From NCBI GenBank assembly GCA_016699755.1, contig CP065009.1, positions 124,001 to 188,000 of the forward strand: 64,000 nucleotides of DNA. Reading direction: 5' to 3'. This DNA comes from Candidatus Peregrinibacteria bacterium (GTDB lineage Bacteria > Patescibacteriota > Gracilibacteria > CAIRYL01 > GCA-016699755). Made by a program: the position numbers and the translations under genes. A model generated the notes under the pieces. The model was not told the DNA's origin and made no database searches. It saw nothing but the letters and a program-made list of their open reading frames with translations. Positions 26,623 through 35,337 of the stretch are shown here, one piece after another (positions within the stretch are counted from its first letter, which is position 1; each line of letters starts with the position of its first letter).

Positions 26623-28466
26623 TTTGTTTCTCCTTTTGTTAAATAGAGTACGTCATCCATGGGGAATCGGTAGAGCCCTTGCCCAAGGCGATTTTGATCA
26701 AAAATATGTCCGAGAATGCCAATGCTTCTTCCGAGAACAAAGAGTCCGTTGAGCATTCCGAGTGAAATTATTTCGCGAACTTCTTCCTCCGAAAAAAGTT
26801 CGGGGAGGCTCTTCATCATGTCAATAAATGTCGTTCCGATACATCCATCTACATTTAAAATGAGATTCCCTTTTTTGGCGGTTGTAAGCGTTTCTACTTG
26901 CAAGGCGTAGTCGAGAAGCTCTGTGAAAGCAAAATGTTTCTTGGCAAATTTTTTCAAACTTTCAACGCGCTTGTCGGGGTTTGCCGTGCTTTTGATTTTG
27001 TGTCCGATTCCGGGAATATTCACTCCTTTTTTCTTCATTTCTTGAATAAATTCTTCTGGTGAAAGTCCACGGAAATATGCATCGAAAAAGAAGTTTGCCG
27101 CTCCGTCAATAGCCCCACCAAAGCGAGGTCCAATTGTGAGAAGTCCACTTGTGAGAGAGGAAACCACATCTTTTCCGGCACGTGCGGCAACAATGGCGTT
27201 GTGTGCTCCGGAAACACATGGTCCGTGATCGGCAACGGTTTCGAGAATCATTTCAATGTATTCCGCGGCAAAAATCGGGAGTTTTTTCTTGAGCCATAAA
27301 AGCCCCAACGTATAGCCGATTCCCTTGGTTTTGTCTTCCACAATCGAACTGATGGGCTCACCTAAATAGGTGGCTTCTTCTCCGGTATCGCACGAAATAG
27401 AGCAGATAATATCACTTGGTTTTCGGATTCTTCCCGTTTTTCGTGCTATGGCATAATCTTCCGCAATATGTGAAACATCCACCGGTTCTGGTTGTGGTGT
27501 GATGTCTCCTTTTTCCACAAGCGTTTCGTAGGTTTCTTTGATTTTTTCCCCAAAGTCATCGAACGAGTTTGGCACAATGGCACCGGCTTCTCGAAGCGCG
27601 GTATTCTTTTCATCTGCGCTTTCACCTTTTCCTCCAGATTTTGCGCCAGCATGTCCAAACTGCACTTCTGTGGGAAATTCTTTAGCGCACGTTCCCGTAA
27701 CCCAAGCAACAACGGGCTTTGTAATCTTTTTCTCACGAATGGCATCAGCAATGCTGTGCTCCTCTGTTCCTCCAATTTCTCCGAGCACGACGATCATTTG
27801 TATTTCCGGATTTTCCTCAAATCGCAACACATGATCAAGAAGTGTGGAACCAGCAAAGGCATCTCCGCCAATGGCGATTCCTTCGCAAATGCCGTTGGCA
27901 TTATCCGCAATCACTCGATACATCTCGTTGCTCATTCCGCCAGATTTACTCACAAAACCAACCGAACCTGGGCGTTGGAGTTTACTCGCAATAATATTTT
28001 TAATGGTTCCTCCGGCATTTCCAATTTTAAATTTTCCTGCGGCAACGCCTCCCACGGTTGCTGGACCAATAAGCCACTTTCCCTTTTCTTTTGCCTGTGC
28101 GGCGAGAGTACGTGCGTATCGCTCGGGAACACCTTCTGCAATAACAATTACCGTACGAATACTTTCTGCTTCTAACGCTTCTTGTGTAGTTGTATACGCA
28201 CTGCGATATGAAGAGAAATTGATGAGCACATCCGCTTGTGGACATTTTTGTACTGCCTCTTTCAAGGTTTTAAAGAGGGGAATGAGAATTTCCGTTTTTC
28301 CAAAAAATGCTTTGTGGTAGCCACGGCGTGTCGGATTGATAATCGCAGAAACACTCGGAATGGTGCGTCCACAGACGGTGTCAAAATCGAGCATGCGTTG
28401 CACCGCTTTTTCTTGGTAGCCGTAGACAATGGCTTGAGTAGAGGAGGCAAAAAGAGAGGTAGTCAT
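26619..28466 (-). CDS. aclA: ATP-citrate lyase large subunit (succinyl-CoA-synthetase-like plus citryl-CoA lyase domains)
   Basis: 615 residues, the size of Chlorobium-type AclA (about 608). With AclB it cleaves citrate with ATP and CoA to acetyl-CoA and oxaloacetate. The N-terminal half is CoA-ligase-like, with the phosphohistidine loop VQFGHAGAKSGG (His272). Residues about 350-615 form the citrate-synthase-like lyase domain, with GLLWLKKKLPIFAAEYIEM, ADHGPCVSGAHNA, SSLTSGLLTIGPRFGGA and GIGHKIKS. The C-terminal GLFVLGRSIGILGHIFDQ and QGLYRFPMDDV closely resemble eukaryotic ACLY. It is last in a minus-strand operon starting with aclB. The similarity is far stronger to ATP-citrate lyase than to plain succinyl-CoA synthetase. 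Its presence in a CPR-like genome is notable. Confidence 0.95.
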   Translation of the reverse strand: MTTSLFASSTQAIVYGYQEKAVQRMLDFDTVCGRTIPSVSAIINPTRRGYHKAFFGKTEILIPLFKTLKEAVQKCPQADVLINFSSYRSAYTTTQEALEAESIRTVIVIAEGVPERYARTLAAQAKEKGKWLIGPATVGGVAAGKFKIGNAGGTIKNIIASKLQRPGSVGFVSKSGGMSNEMYRVIADNANGICEGIAIGGDAFAGSTLLDHVLRFEENPEIQMIVVLGEIGGTEEHSIADAIREKKITKPVVAWVTGTCAKEFPTEVQFGHAGAKSGGKGESADEKNTALREAGAIVPNSFDDFGEKIKETYETLVEKGDITPQPEPVDVSHIAEDYAIARKTGRIRKPSDIICSISCDTGEEATYLGEPISSIVEDKTKGIGYTLGLLWLKKKLPIFAAEYIEMILETVADHGPCVSGAHNAIVAARAGKDVVSSLTSGLLTIGPRFGGAIDGAANFFFDAYFRGLSPEEFIQEMKKKGVNIPGIGHKIKSTANPDKRVESLKKFAKKHFAFTELLDYALQVETLTTAKKGNLILNVDGCIGTTFIDMMKSLPELFSEEEVREIISLGMLNGLFVLGRSIGILGHIFDQNRLGQGLYRFPMDDVLYLTKGETN

Positions 28467-28486
28467 AGGGAATAAAAAGAGGGAGG

Positions 28487-28864
28487 CTATTCTTCAAAAT
28501 CGGAAAAGGGATCTGTGACAAGTATTTCATTTGTGCCAGATCCTCCTTTACCAGCGATGACAAAAGGAGGGGGTTGTGGTGTTTTTTGATCACCACCGGC
28601 TCCAATGCCCTGAAGGAGTAGCTCTGCAGGAACGCTTTCTCCTTGTTGGGCTTGAATTAATGCTAGTTGGAGATGGGGTGGTATTCTCGTTTCTTGCTGA
28701 ATATTTTCGGGAGTTGCTCCATTTGCTCTTTTTGCGGCGATTCTTCTTTCTTCTGATCCGGCAGGAGGTATTCTTTTGTCAAAATTATTAAAATGATTAC
28801 ATCCCCTTATGAGTTCTTGTGGGTAGGGTGTTCCTGTTACGGCACCTTTACGTCTTTCTGTCAT
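28487..28864 (-). CDS. Unknown small protein within the acl operon
   Basis: 125 residues, soluble and Gly/Pro/Gln-rich, with no membrane helix or signal. The middle part (EERRIAAKRANGATPENIQQ, HLQLALIQAQQGESVPAELL) is likely helical; the end is acidic (VTDPFSDFEE). It lies 20 bp upstream of aclA and 39 bp downstream of another small unknown gene, all on one strand. No family recognised. Context would fit a regulator, chaperone or lineage-specific insert, but nothing in the sequence decides. Confidence 0.6.
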   Translation of the reverse strand: MTERRKGAVTGTPYPQELIRGCNHFNNFDKRIPPAGSEERRIAAKRANGATPENIQQETRIPPHLQLALIQAQQGESVPAELLLQGIGAGGDQKTPQPPPFVIAGKGGSGTNEILVTDPFSDFEE

Positions 28865-28903
28865 AATTTAAAAAAAGAAAATACAATGTGATTTTTGGGC
28901 GGA

Positions 28904-29143
28904 TTACCTTGGGAAGTTCTTCAAAAAGTTTCTTCCGTTTTGTATTGCATCCTCCATTGCTTTATCCCATCCTATTAACTGCTCTTTTTGCTCCTCTGTT
29001 AATTCTGGGGTAACAAGATCGTTTTTTTTATATCTATTTGGTCCATATCTTTTTGATCCATATCTTTGTTTCCATAAATCATATGAACTATCTCCAAGTT
29101 CTCTTATTGGTGGTAATCCTCCAGATGGTCCTCCAATTGGCAT
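28904..29143 (-). CDS. Unknown small basic protein within the acl operon
   Basis: 79 residues. It starts Gly/Pro-rich, carries a Tyr/Arg/Lys-rich stretch with repeated RYG-like units (QRYGSKRYGPNRYKK) and ends in a helix (PELTEEQKEQLIGWDKAMED). It sits 18 bp after aclB. Base composition here looks more AT-rich than the flanking acl genes. No family recognised. Confidence 0.55.
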   Translation of the reverse strand: MPIGGPSGGLPPIRELGDSSYDLWKQRYGSKRYGPNRYKKNDLVTPELTEEQKEQLIGWDKAMEDAIQNGRNFLKNFPR

Positions 29144-29161
29144 ATGTTTTGAAAAAGAAAA

Positions 29162-30418
29162 TTAGTTCAGGCTCTCTACTGCCATTCTCACAATACTCGT
29201 CATGTGTGTTTCGGGTCCAAAAACTTGCATTTCTATTCCGAGTTCGTTTGCCGCGTTTTGAATGCGTTGTAATCCTTCTTTATAATTTGGTCCGCCGCGT
29301 CGCACAAACACCTTTATATTTTGTGCCTTGAGTTTTTCCGCATATTTTTGAAGTGCCTCAATAATACCGGTAAAGGTTTTGGCAACATCTGTAAAATTCG
29401 CTATTCCTCCGCCAACAATAAGCACTTTTCCAGCTTGTTCGCGTGTCATGAGCTCCAACACTGTTTCTGCGTAGGCGCGCGTATCCTCGCGAGAAGGGTC
29501 GCCGCTGTATTCGCCGTAATTTGCCATTTCTTTTCCAAAGCCGAGGTCAGAAATAGTGTCCGCATAAATCACACTCGCACCGCCACCCGCGACCATAGTC
29601 CATATTTTCCCTTTCGGATTGAGAATGGTGAGTTTTAAAGAAGCTCCCGTATTTTCATCTCTTTTGCGAATATATTCTTCTTCCTTGGTAAAGCTTCGCC
29701 CAAAAGGGACGGGGAACTCAATATCTCCCCAAATTTTTCGGCATTCAAATGCTGCCGTATCATCCACTTTTGCGACCGCGTCAAGCGCGACAACATTGTC
29801 TCCGACAAAAGTGAATGGATTGATTTCTAAAAATGAGAAATGTCCTTTGACAAATACGTTGTAGAGCGCAGTGATGAACGCAACAATCTCTTGGTGATGT
29901 GCCGTTTTTGGGAACCTGTTTGCAAGATCAACATCTTCAATATTTTCCAAAATCCCCACAGAAACTTCCATCACCTTTTCCCAGTTTTCTTCAATTTCCA
30001 CGCCACCTTTAGTGGAAAAAGCAATAACATCTCTGTCTCGTTCCGCGCGGATGGAGACATAATATTCTTCTTCGTGTGGTGTGAATGGTTCTACGAGAAA
30101 ATGCGTCAATATTCCGCTTGTTTTACCAATGCTCGTAGAAGTTTTTGCTTTTTCTGCAATCCATTCTTGAGTTTGCTTTGCGTCTAATTTTAATCCAATG
30201 AGTCCGTGTTTTCCGCGTTTTCCAAAAAGTTGATCAGGCTTTGCGACAAGTTTTTCTTCAACAATCCACGGATGCTCTTTTTCGAGTTTTTTCCAGTCGG
30301 TTTCTGGTGTTACGAGCATTCTTTTTTCCGAAATGGTTACCTTTTCGGCAGAAACTTTTGGAAGCTCTCGCCTCAAAATTTCTTTTGCGTCATATTCGCG
30401 AATGCCAACTTGTGCCAT
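29162..30418 (-). CDS. aclB: ATP-citrate lyase small subunit (ATP-grasp plus CoA-binding)
   Basis: 418 residues, close to Chlorobium AclB (about 398). It supplies the ATP-grasp and citrate-binding part of the enzyme. It begins MAQVGIREYDAKEILRRELP, a typical opening of the SucC-like fold. Later come KPDQLFGKRGKHGLIGLKLD, GHFSFLEINPFTF (metal/ATP site) and the citrate-binding-type VAGGGASVIYADTISDLG and NYGEYSGDPSRED motifs. KVLIVGGGIANFTDVAKTF matches the ACLY CoA-ligase region. First gene of the aclB-unknown-unknown-aclA operon; no Shine-Dalgarno sequence precedes the ATG. Confidence 0.95.
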   Translation of the reverse strand: MAQVGIREYDAKEILRRELPKVSAEKVTISEKRMLVTPETDWKKLEKEHPWIVEEKLVAKPDQLFGKRGKHGLIGLKLDAKQTQEWIAEKAKTSTSIGKTSGILTHFLVEPFTPHEEEYYVSIRAERDRDVIAFSTKGGVEIEENWEKVMEVSVGILENIEDVDLANRFPKTAHHQEIVAFITALYNVFVKGHFSFLEINPFTFVGDNVVALDAVAKVDDTAAFECRKIWGDIEFPVPFGRSFTKEEEYIRKRDENTGASLKLTILNPKGKIWTMVAGGGASVIYADTISDLGFGKEMANYGEYSGDPSREDTRAYAETVLELMTREQAGKVLIVGGGIANFTDVAKTFTGIIEALQKYAEKLKAQNIKVFVRRGGPNYKEGLQRIQNAANELGIEMQVFGPETHMTSIVRMAVESLN

Positions 30419-30723
30419 AGAAGGGAAAAATCGGCTCTTAGGCTGACAGGAGAAGGGAGAAATTTCAAGGGAAATGTTTAGAAGGTGTTTATAGTGCCTT
30501 GTTGTCTCTTGTTTTAAGAGGGTTTGACTTTTCGTTTCACAAATTTGGAAGAACGAGGTTACAGGTGAATTGGTATCGAAACACTTTTTTATTTTCCTGT
30601 TACACTAACTCTATACTAGGGGCAAAAGTAATCTAGACTCTTATTATTACAAGATTGCTAGAAACCGCTAAAAAAAGCCATTTCAAGATTGGAGAAGGAG
30701 CTTATTTTTGCTAATTGTTTTAA
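30419..30723. other. Intergenic region between tRNA-Val and aclB
   Basis: 305 bp without a convincing gene. On the minus strand a TATAAA at 30488-30493 could be a -10 for aclB but lacks a good -35. A small CTCTT-GTTTT-AAGAG hairpin lies at 30506-30520. I see no clear riboswitch or terminator. Confidence 0.5.
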
Positions 30724-30800
30724 TGGTGGGCGGTACCGGATTCGAACTGGTGACCTCGTGCGAGTCAAGCACGCGCTCTAGCCAACTGAGCTAACCGCCC
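30724..30800 (-). tRNA. tRNA-Val (anticodon GAC)
   Basis: 77 nt on the minus strand with a 7-bp acceptor stem (GGGCGGT/ACCGCCC), D-arm GCTCAGTTGGCTAGAGC and anticodon stem CGTGC/GCACG around loop TTGACTC, giving GAC. The T-arm is GGTTCGAATCC-like (CCAGTTCGAATCCGG). The CCA end is encoded. The cloverleaf is complete, with no intron. Confidence 0.95.
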
Positions 30801-30815
30801 CAAAATTTCCCAAGG

Positions 30816-30844
30816 AGTATAAGAGGTTTTTTTATGGAAGGCAA
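30816..30844 (-). promoter_or_regulatory. Promoter for tRNA-Val
   Basis: Minus strand TTGCCT, 17 bp, TATACT; predicted start about 9 nt before the mature tRNA 5' end. Confidence 0.6.
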
Positions 30845-30891
30845 TTTTTCTTCAGGAGAGATGGGGTCGAGAACTACCTCTCCTCATTTTC

Positions 30892-32769
30892 TTACCAATC
30901 CTTTTCGTTTGGATCTTTTTGTGTTCCATCTTGAAAAAACGGATCTTGCTCAAAAAACTGTTGTAAAAATGGATCTTGTTGTTGCGATTTTCCTTGTCCG
31001 AATCGGTCAAAAAATTGGTTTGTGTCTTGTTCAGTTTGATCAAGTTCTTGAAGGTAGCGTTCTATTTCTTGTTTCATGTCTTCGCTGAGTTTCTGTTCTT
31101 GGGAATTATTTTCCTGTTGTTTTGTTCCTTCTCCTCCTTTTTTGTCTTCAGATTTTTTTTCGGAATCTTTTTGCTGATTTTTCTGATCGCTATCTCCTTT
31201 TTTATCCTCCCCTTGTTGATTTTGCTTTCCATTTTTCTTTTCTTCTTGCTGTTTTTGTAATTCCTCCAATTTTTTTTGAACAAATTCTTTGTTCTCTTTT
31301 GCCTCTTTGTCTTCGGAATTCCGTGCAAGTGCGCGGTCGTAGGCAGCTATTGCCGATTCCCATTTTGTTTTCTTTTGAGAAGAATCTCCTTCTTTTTCTC
31401 CTAAGCGATATAGGGTGTTTCCTAAATGATATGACGCATCCGCGCAATGCTCCTCCTTTGGTGGACAGCTTTTTTCTGCTTCTTCAAAAAACGATTGTGC
31501 GGTTTCGTATTCCTGTTTTTCAAATGCCACAAGTCCGCGGTTTTCTTTTGCGGTTGCCATTTCATCTGATGGTGATACCTGTTCTGCTGTTTGATATTCA
31601 AAGTCCGCTCTTTTCCAATCTTTCTCAAGATATGCAGTGTTTCCCTTATTGGTCGAATAGGCGAAGGGAGTTTTTGTAATATCACATCCTGAAAAGAGGA
31701 GTGGGAGAAGAAGAAAAACGAGATTTCTCTGCATGGCATGTGGAGAAAATGGAATCAGTATCCCGAGGAGAAAACAGAGGAACGCAAGTTTTGCAAATAT
31801 CTCGTATTGTTCGGAGAGTCCTTCTGTGGGGACAGGTACCTCTATTTTTGTTTTTTTGAGTGTATCTACTGTATCGGAAATGGCGAGGAATTCCGATTCA
31901 CTTGTGGGGTGCAGGTATACTCCATCGGTAAGTTTTGCAATTTCTTTGAGCGGTGTTTCATTGAGACGTGTGAGTACCATTTCTCCCTGATGGGTTTTGT
32001 ACAGCACATTTCCAAAGAGATCGGTTCCTTCGGGAATTCGGCTTCCATCCTTGCTTCCAATACCCACCATGAGGAGTGTTATTCCTTCTTTTTTTGCTCG
32101 TTTTGCGGCGCCTTCATAATTCCCTTTCTGCTCTTCTCCATCTGTAATAAGAACCGCAAGTCGTCCTCGTTCTTCATCTCCTGCGGAAGTGAATCGATTT
32201 GTCATTTCCGTAAGAGCACTTTCAAGATTGGTTCCCTGTTTTACAACATCTTCAGGAGAAATGCCTTCCAAAAAGGTGAGAAAGGTTTCGTGATCAAATG
32301 TGAGTGGAGAAACTGTAAATGCTTCTCCAGCAAATACGACAAGTCCATAGCGATGCTCTGGATGCTCTTCGACAAATTTTCGCATCATGCGCTTTGACAT
32401 TTCGAGTCGATCCACATTTTTTCGACCATCCGAAAAATCGAGCGCGCGCATACTCTGGGAAACATCCACGACAAAAATAGTGTCAATTCCTTCTGCTTGT
32501 TGAAACGATCCTTTTTCTCCTCCTACAGGACGCAAGAGGACAATTCCCAAAAAAAGGCACGAAAGAAGAAAAAGTGCTTCTCGTATGCGTCGTTTTTGAA
32601 ATCGAACCTTTCTTCCTGATGCGCCCCCTCTAAACATTTTTGGATGAAACTGAAGGAGGAATGTTCGATAGATTTTTTCCGAAAAAACAAGAAAAAGTCC
32701 GGAAAGTATTACTCCTGCTCCAATGAGGAGAAGTGAGGTTGTTCCGGTATTCAGGAATGAGAATGGCAT
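30892..32769 (-). CDS. batB: BatB-BatC fusion: VWA domain plus TPR protein
   Basis: 625 residues. Two N-terminal membrane helices lead to a von Willebrand A domain with a MIDAS site (FVVDVSQSMRA, TNLESALTEM, LITDGEEQK). A further membrane span (about 330-350) is followed by a lipoprotein-like FLLLPLLFSGCDI and then TPR-like repeats (NKGNTAYLEKDWKRADFEYQ and three more). The C-terminus is a long Gln/Lys/Glu/Asp-rich low-complexity tail. In Bacteroidetes and spirochaetes BatB and BatC are separate genes; here they are one chain. The Bat complex is membrane-bound and tied to stress tolerance or assembly; its biochemical role is unsettled. It is directly adjacent to batA (TAG-ATG). Confidence 0.88.
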   Translation of the reverse strand: MPFSFLNTGTTSLLLIGAGVILSGLFLVFSEKIYRTFLLQFHPKMFRGGASGRKVRFQKRRIREALFLLSCLFLGIVLLRPVGGEKGSFQQAEGIDTIFVVDVSQSMRALDFSDGRKNVDRLEMSKRMMRKFVEEHPEHRYGLVVFAGEAFTVSPLTFDHETFLTFLEGISPEDVVKQGTNLESALTEMTNRFTSAGDEERGRLAVLITDGEEQKGNYEGAAKRAKKEGITLLMVGIGSKDGSRIPEGTDLFGNVLYKTHQGEMVLTRLNETPLKEIAKLTDGVYLHPTSESEFLAISDTVDTLKKTKIEVPVPTEGLSEQYEIFAKLAFLCFLLGILIPFSPHAMQRNLVFLLLPLLFSGCDITKTPFAYSTNKGNTAYLEKDWKRADFEYQTAEQVSPSDEMATAKENRGLVAFEKQEYETAQSFFEEAEKSCPPKEEHCADASYHLGNTLYRLGEKEGDSSQKKTKWESAIAAYDRALARNSEDKEAKENKEFVQKKLEELQKQQEEKKNGKQNQQGEDKKGDSDQKNQQKDSEKKSEDKKGGEGTKQQENNSQEQKLSEDMKQEIERYLQELDQTEQDTNQFFDRFGQGKSQQQDPFLQQFFEQDPFFQDGTQKDPNEKDW

Positions 32770-33787
32770 CTACCAAGCAGAAAAAAAGCGAGTGCGTATT
32801 CCGAGAAAAAGAAGAAGGAGAAGAAACGTGCCTCCAGCAAATGGTACAAAGAGTTCTCGATATTTGACGGCAAAGCGATATTCTATTTTTGACTTTTCGA
32901 GCGCATTAATTTCTTCAAGAATACTTTTGAGTGCCTCGTTGCTATCGGCACGGAAATATTTTCCGTCTGCAGTACTGGCAATGCTTTTGAGCGATTCTTC
33001 ATTAAATTTGCTCATAATAAGGTTTCCAGATTGATCTTTCGCATATTGTTTTTGTCCAAATGGATCACGGTAGGGGAGTGGTGCCCCCTTTTCGGTTCCA
33101 ACACCAATGGTATAGATCCGTACATTGTTTTCGTGAGCGTATTGTGCGGCAATAAGCGGATCTGCCCCAGTGTTGGCATCTCCATCAGTCAAAAGAATAA
33201 TGACTTTTGAGCGTTTTTCCTCACTGCTTCCAAATTTTTTCACGGCAGAAAGAAGGGCATCTCCAATGGCAGTTCCATTGAGTCCGCGGATATTTTGCTG
33301 AATGCTGTCGGTCGTAATCGTTTTCATGTATTCCCGAAGAATATTTACATCAAATGTAAGGGGCGACTGAGTAAACGGTTTTCCCGAGAAAATAATAATT
33401 CCCACGCGATCTCCTATTAGCTCATCGAGAAACTTTCCAAGAACCTCTTTTGCGGCTTCCATACGATTTGGTTTGAGGTCTTCCGCAAGCATTGATTCCG
33501 AAACATCAATCGCAAGAAAAATATCAATTCCTTCTTTGCTTTGGTTTGTAATAGAGAGGGGAATTTGCGGACGTGCGAGAAGAATAATAAAACCGCTTAC
33601 GATAAGTGTAATGAGAAAGAGAGGGGTGGCAGACCACACCTGAAGAAGCCAAGAGAAACGAGTTTTTTGTGAGAATAGAAAAGGTAGGAAGTGAAACAGC
33701 TTCTTGTTTCATGCGACACCACGCTCCCCACAAAACGAGAGGAAGGAGAGGAAAGAGCCAAAAAATTTCTGAATGGGCAAATATCAT
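32770..33787 (-). pseudogene. batA: BatA-like VWA membrane protein, broken by a +1 frameshift
   Basis: The N-terminal 50 residues (MIFAHSEIFWLFPLLPLVLW) start at 33787 in one frame. The rest (WSATPLFLITLIVSGFIIL, IFLAIDVSESMLAEDLK, VIILLTDGDANTGADP) continues in another frame to 32770. Removing one base from the A6 run on the minus strand (near 33671-33676) restores a single 339-codon gene, with ILTKTRFSWLLQVWSATPLF across the junction. Two membrane helices, a VWA domain with DVSES MIDAS, and a C-terminal helix (FVPFAGGTFLLLLLFLGIRT) make the standard BatA layout. The start overlaps the upstream gene by ATGA. All neighbours are intact, so a sequence error is as likely as decay. Confidence 0.85.
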
Positions 33788-34341
33788 AATGTAGAAACAA
33801 GTTCTTTTGCACGCCCAATAGTGGCAAGAAAATCTTTTTTTTGTGGTGGATGTTCGGCAAACTCTCCTTGTTCACATTGAACAAAAAATTGTTGCAATCT
33901 TTTATCAGGAAAAGTCTTGAGAAGTTCTTGAAAGGTGAGGGCAGAAGAATTCTTTTGTTTTTTTGAATCCACTTTTGTGTTCTCTTCTAGTAAGGGGGAA
34001 TGTTGAGAGTTTTCTTGAGAAAGCTCTTTTTCTGCCAATTCTTCTGTGGATTGGTTGAAAAAATTCCGCAGAATTTCTGCAAGTGCCAAAAATCCTTCTC
34101 GGGTGGAGAGTGTTTCTGCTTCTTGCTCAAGTTTTTTAAGGGCAGTGAGCGCTTCTTCTTTGGCAGAAGTCCTCTCTCTTTTTGGCGTAATAATTGGGGC
34201 AGGCATTTTCTTTCGCTTATACTTCCACCACCAGAGCATTCCCACAAGAAGAAAAATTCCGAGCAAAATTCCTGCTCCTTCCAAAAATATGGGGAGCAAA
34301 GGAATATTAGTGGGGAGACGATTGGGGTGAATGTCATTCAT
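33784..34341 (-). CDS. DUF4381-like membrane protein of the Bat operon
   Basis: 185 residues: one membrane helix (about 20-42, FLEGAGILLGIFLLVGMLWWW), a basic stretch (KYKRKK), then a soluble helical cytoplasmic domain with LTALKKLEQEAETLSTREGF and FVQCEQGEFAEHPPQKKDF. This layout and position between a DUF58 gene and batA match the DUF4381 family often found in Bat/MoxR loci. Function unknown. It overlaps batA by ATGA and follows the DUF58 gene by 8 bp. Confidence 0.7.
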   Translation of the reverse strand: MNDIHPNRLPTNIPLLPIFLEGAGILLGIFLLVGMLWWWKYKRKKMPAPIITPKRERTSAKEEALTALKKLEQEAETLSTREGFLALAEILRNFFNQSTEELAEKELSQENSQHSPLLEENTKVDSKKQKNSSALTFQELLKTFPDKRLQQFFVQCEQGEFAEHPPQKKDFLATIGRAKELVSTL

Positions 34342-34349
34342 GGTGACGA

Positions 34350-35273
34350 TTAGAAGGAAAACTTCCTTTGTCGTGCCTTAAAAAAGGAGAAGAGTTTTTC
34401 TGCAATATTCTCTTCTGTGGAAATCGTGAGTGTGTCGATTTTTCCGCGCTTTAAAAATGATTGCAGGCGCTGTTCTTCTTCCTCTTGTGCTGAGGCGTAA
34501 TTTTTCCAAAATATTTGCCCTCCTCCGGATTGCACTTGTCGAGATTCTGTATCAAAAAAAGGAAATATTCCGGTGCTTTTTGGGTGCATCTCAAAAGGAT
34601 CAGTACAACGAAGAAACACAAAGTCGTATCGTTGGTTGAGGAGGAGTATTTCTTTCTCTGATTCCTGTGGAATACGGTCGGAAAGAAAAAAGCAAATACC
34701 GCGCTTCTTTTTTGAGAGCTTGGAAAAAGACTGTAATGTTTCTGCTCCGCTTGGTGTTTGTACAGAATTTTGCTCGTTTGTTGCCAACATTGCCTTTTGG
34801 AGAATGCGAAGCATATTCCCCTTTCCTTTTTTGGAAGGAAAAAAAAGCGGAGCGTCTTTCTGAAAGAAAAAGGCACCGAGACGATCACTACTGCGAAATA
34901 CAGAAAACGCGAGGAGTGCCATTGCCTCGAGCGCCGTTTCTTTTTTGAGTCTTTTTGTAGTGCCAAAATTCATATTTGCGGACGTATCAAGAACAAGAAA
35001 AGTGTTCATCTCTCGTTCTTCGCGATAGAGCTTTATAAATGGCTTTCCTTCGCGAGCAGTAACGCCCCAATCGATTGAGCGAACATCATCTCCCTCTTGG
35101 TATTCACGAACATCTTCATATTCAACACCGGTTCCTCGAAAGGAAGAGCGATAGTTTCCCGCAAAAATCCCAGTCACATCTCTTTGTGTGCGAATTTCAA
35201 GCCGTCGCACTTTTTTCATAAGCTCTCGAATGCCTTCGAAAGAATCCCTACTTTTCTGTTGTGATTCCAGCAT
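34350..35273 (-). CDS. DUF58 protein (VWA-like) of the Bat operon
   Basis: 307 residues, soluble. DUF58 hallmarks are the GNYRSSFRGTGVEYEDVREY and GDDVRSIDWGVTAREGKPFIK blocks. A VWA-like domain follows with FLVLDTSANMNFG in the metal-site position. DUF58 proteins normally work with a MoxR AAA ATPase, encoded next to them; no moxR gene is present on either side here, as the next gene upstream is pflA. Probably the first gene of the Bat transcript; 64 bp separate it from pflA. Confidence 0.88.
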   Translation of the reverse strand: MLESQQKSRDSFEGIRELMKKVRRLEIRTQRDVTGIFAGNYRSSFRGTGVEYEDVREYQEGDDVRSIDWGVTAREGKPFIKLYREEREMNTFLVLDTSANMNFGTTKRLKKETALEAMALLAFSVFRSSDRLGAFFFQKDAPLFFPSKKGKGNMLRILQKAMLATNEQNSVQTPSGAETLQSFSKLSKKKRGICFFLSDRIPQESEKEILLLNQRYDFVFLRCTDPFEMHPKSTGIFPFFDTESRQVQSGGGQIFWKNYASAQEEEEQRLQSFLKRGKIDTLTISTEENIAEKLFSFFKARQRKFSF

Positions 35274-35337
35274 ATTTCTTCTTCCGTATTTCGTTTTCGA
35301 TCATAGCGGAAAAAATGGGATTTTGAAATGGGTTTTT

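Noticed and set aside
26619..30418. Succinyl-CoA synthetase plus separate citrate synthase instead of ATP-citrate lyase
   Set aside because: The large subunit carries the CoA-ligase-like part and the lyase part in one chain and matches ATP-citrate lyase motifs through its C-terminus.
30855..30883. Terminator after the BatB-BatC gene
   Set aside because: GGAGAG and CTCTCC arms pair, but the loop is long and no T-tract follows on the minus strand.
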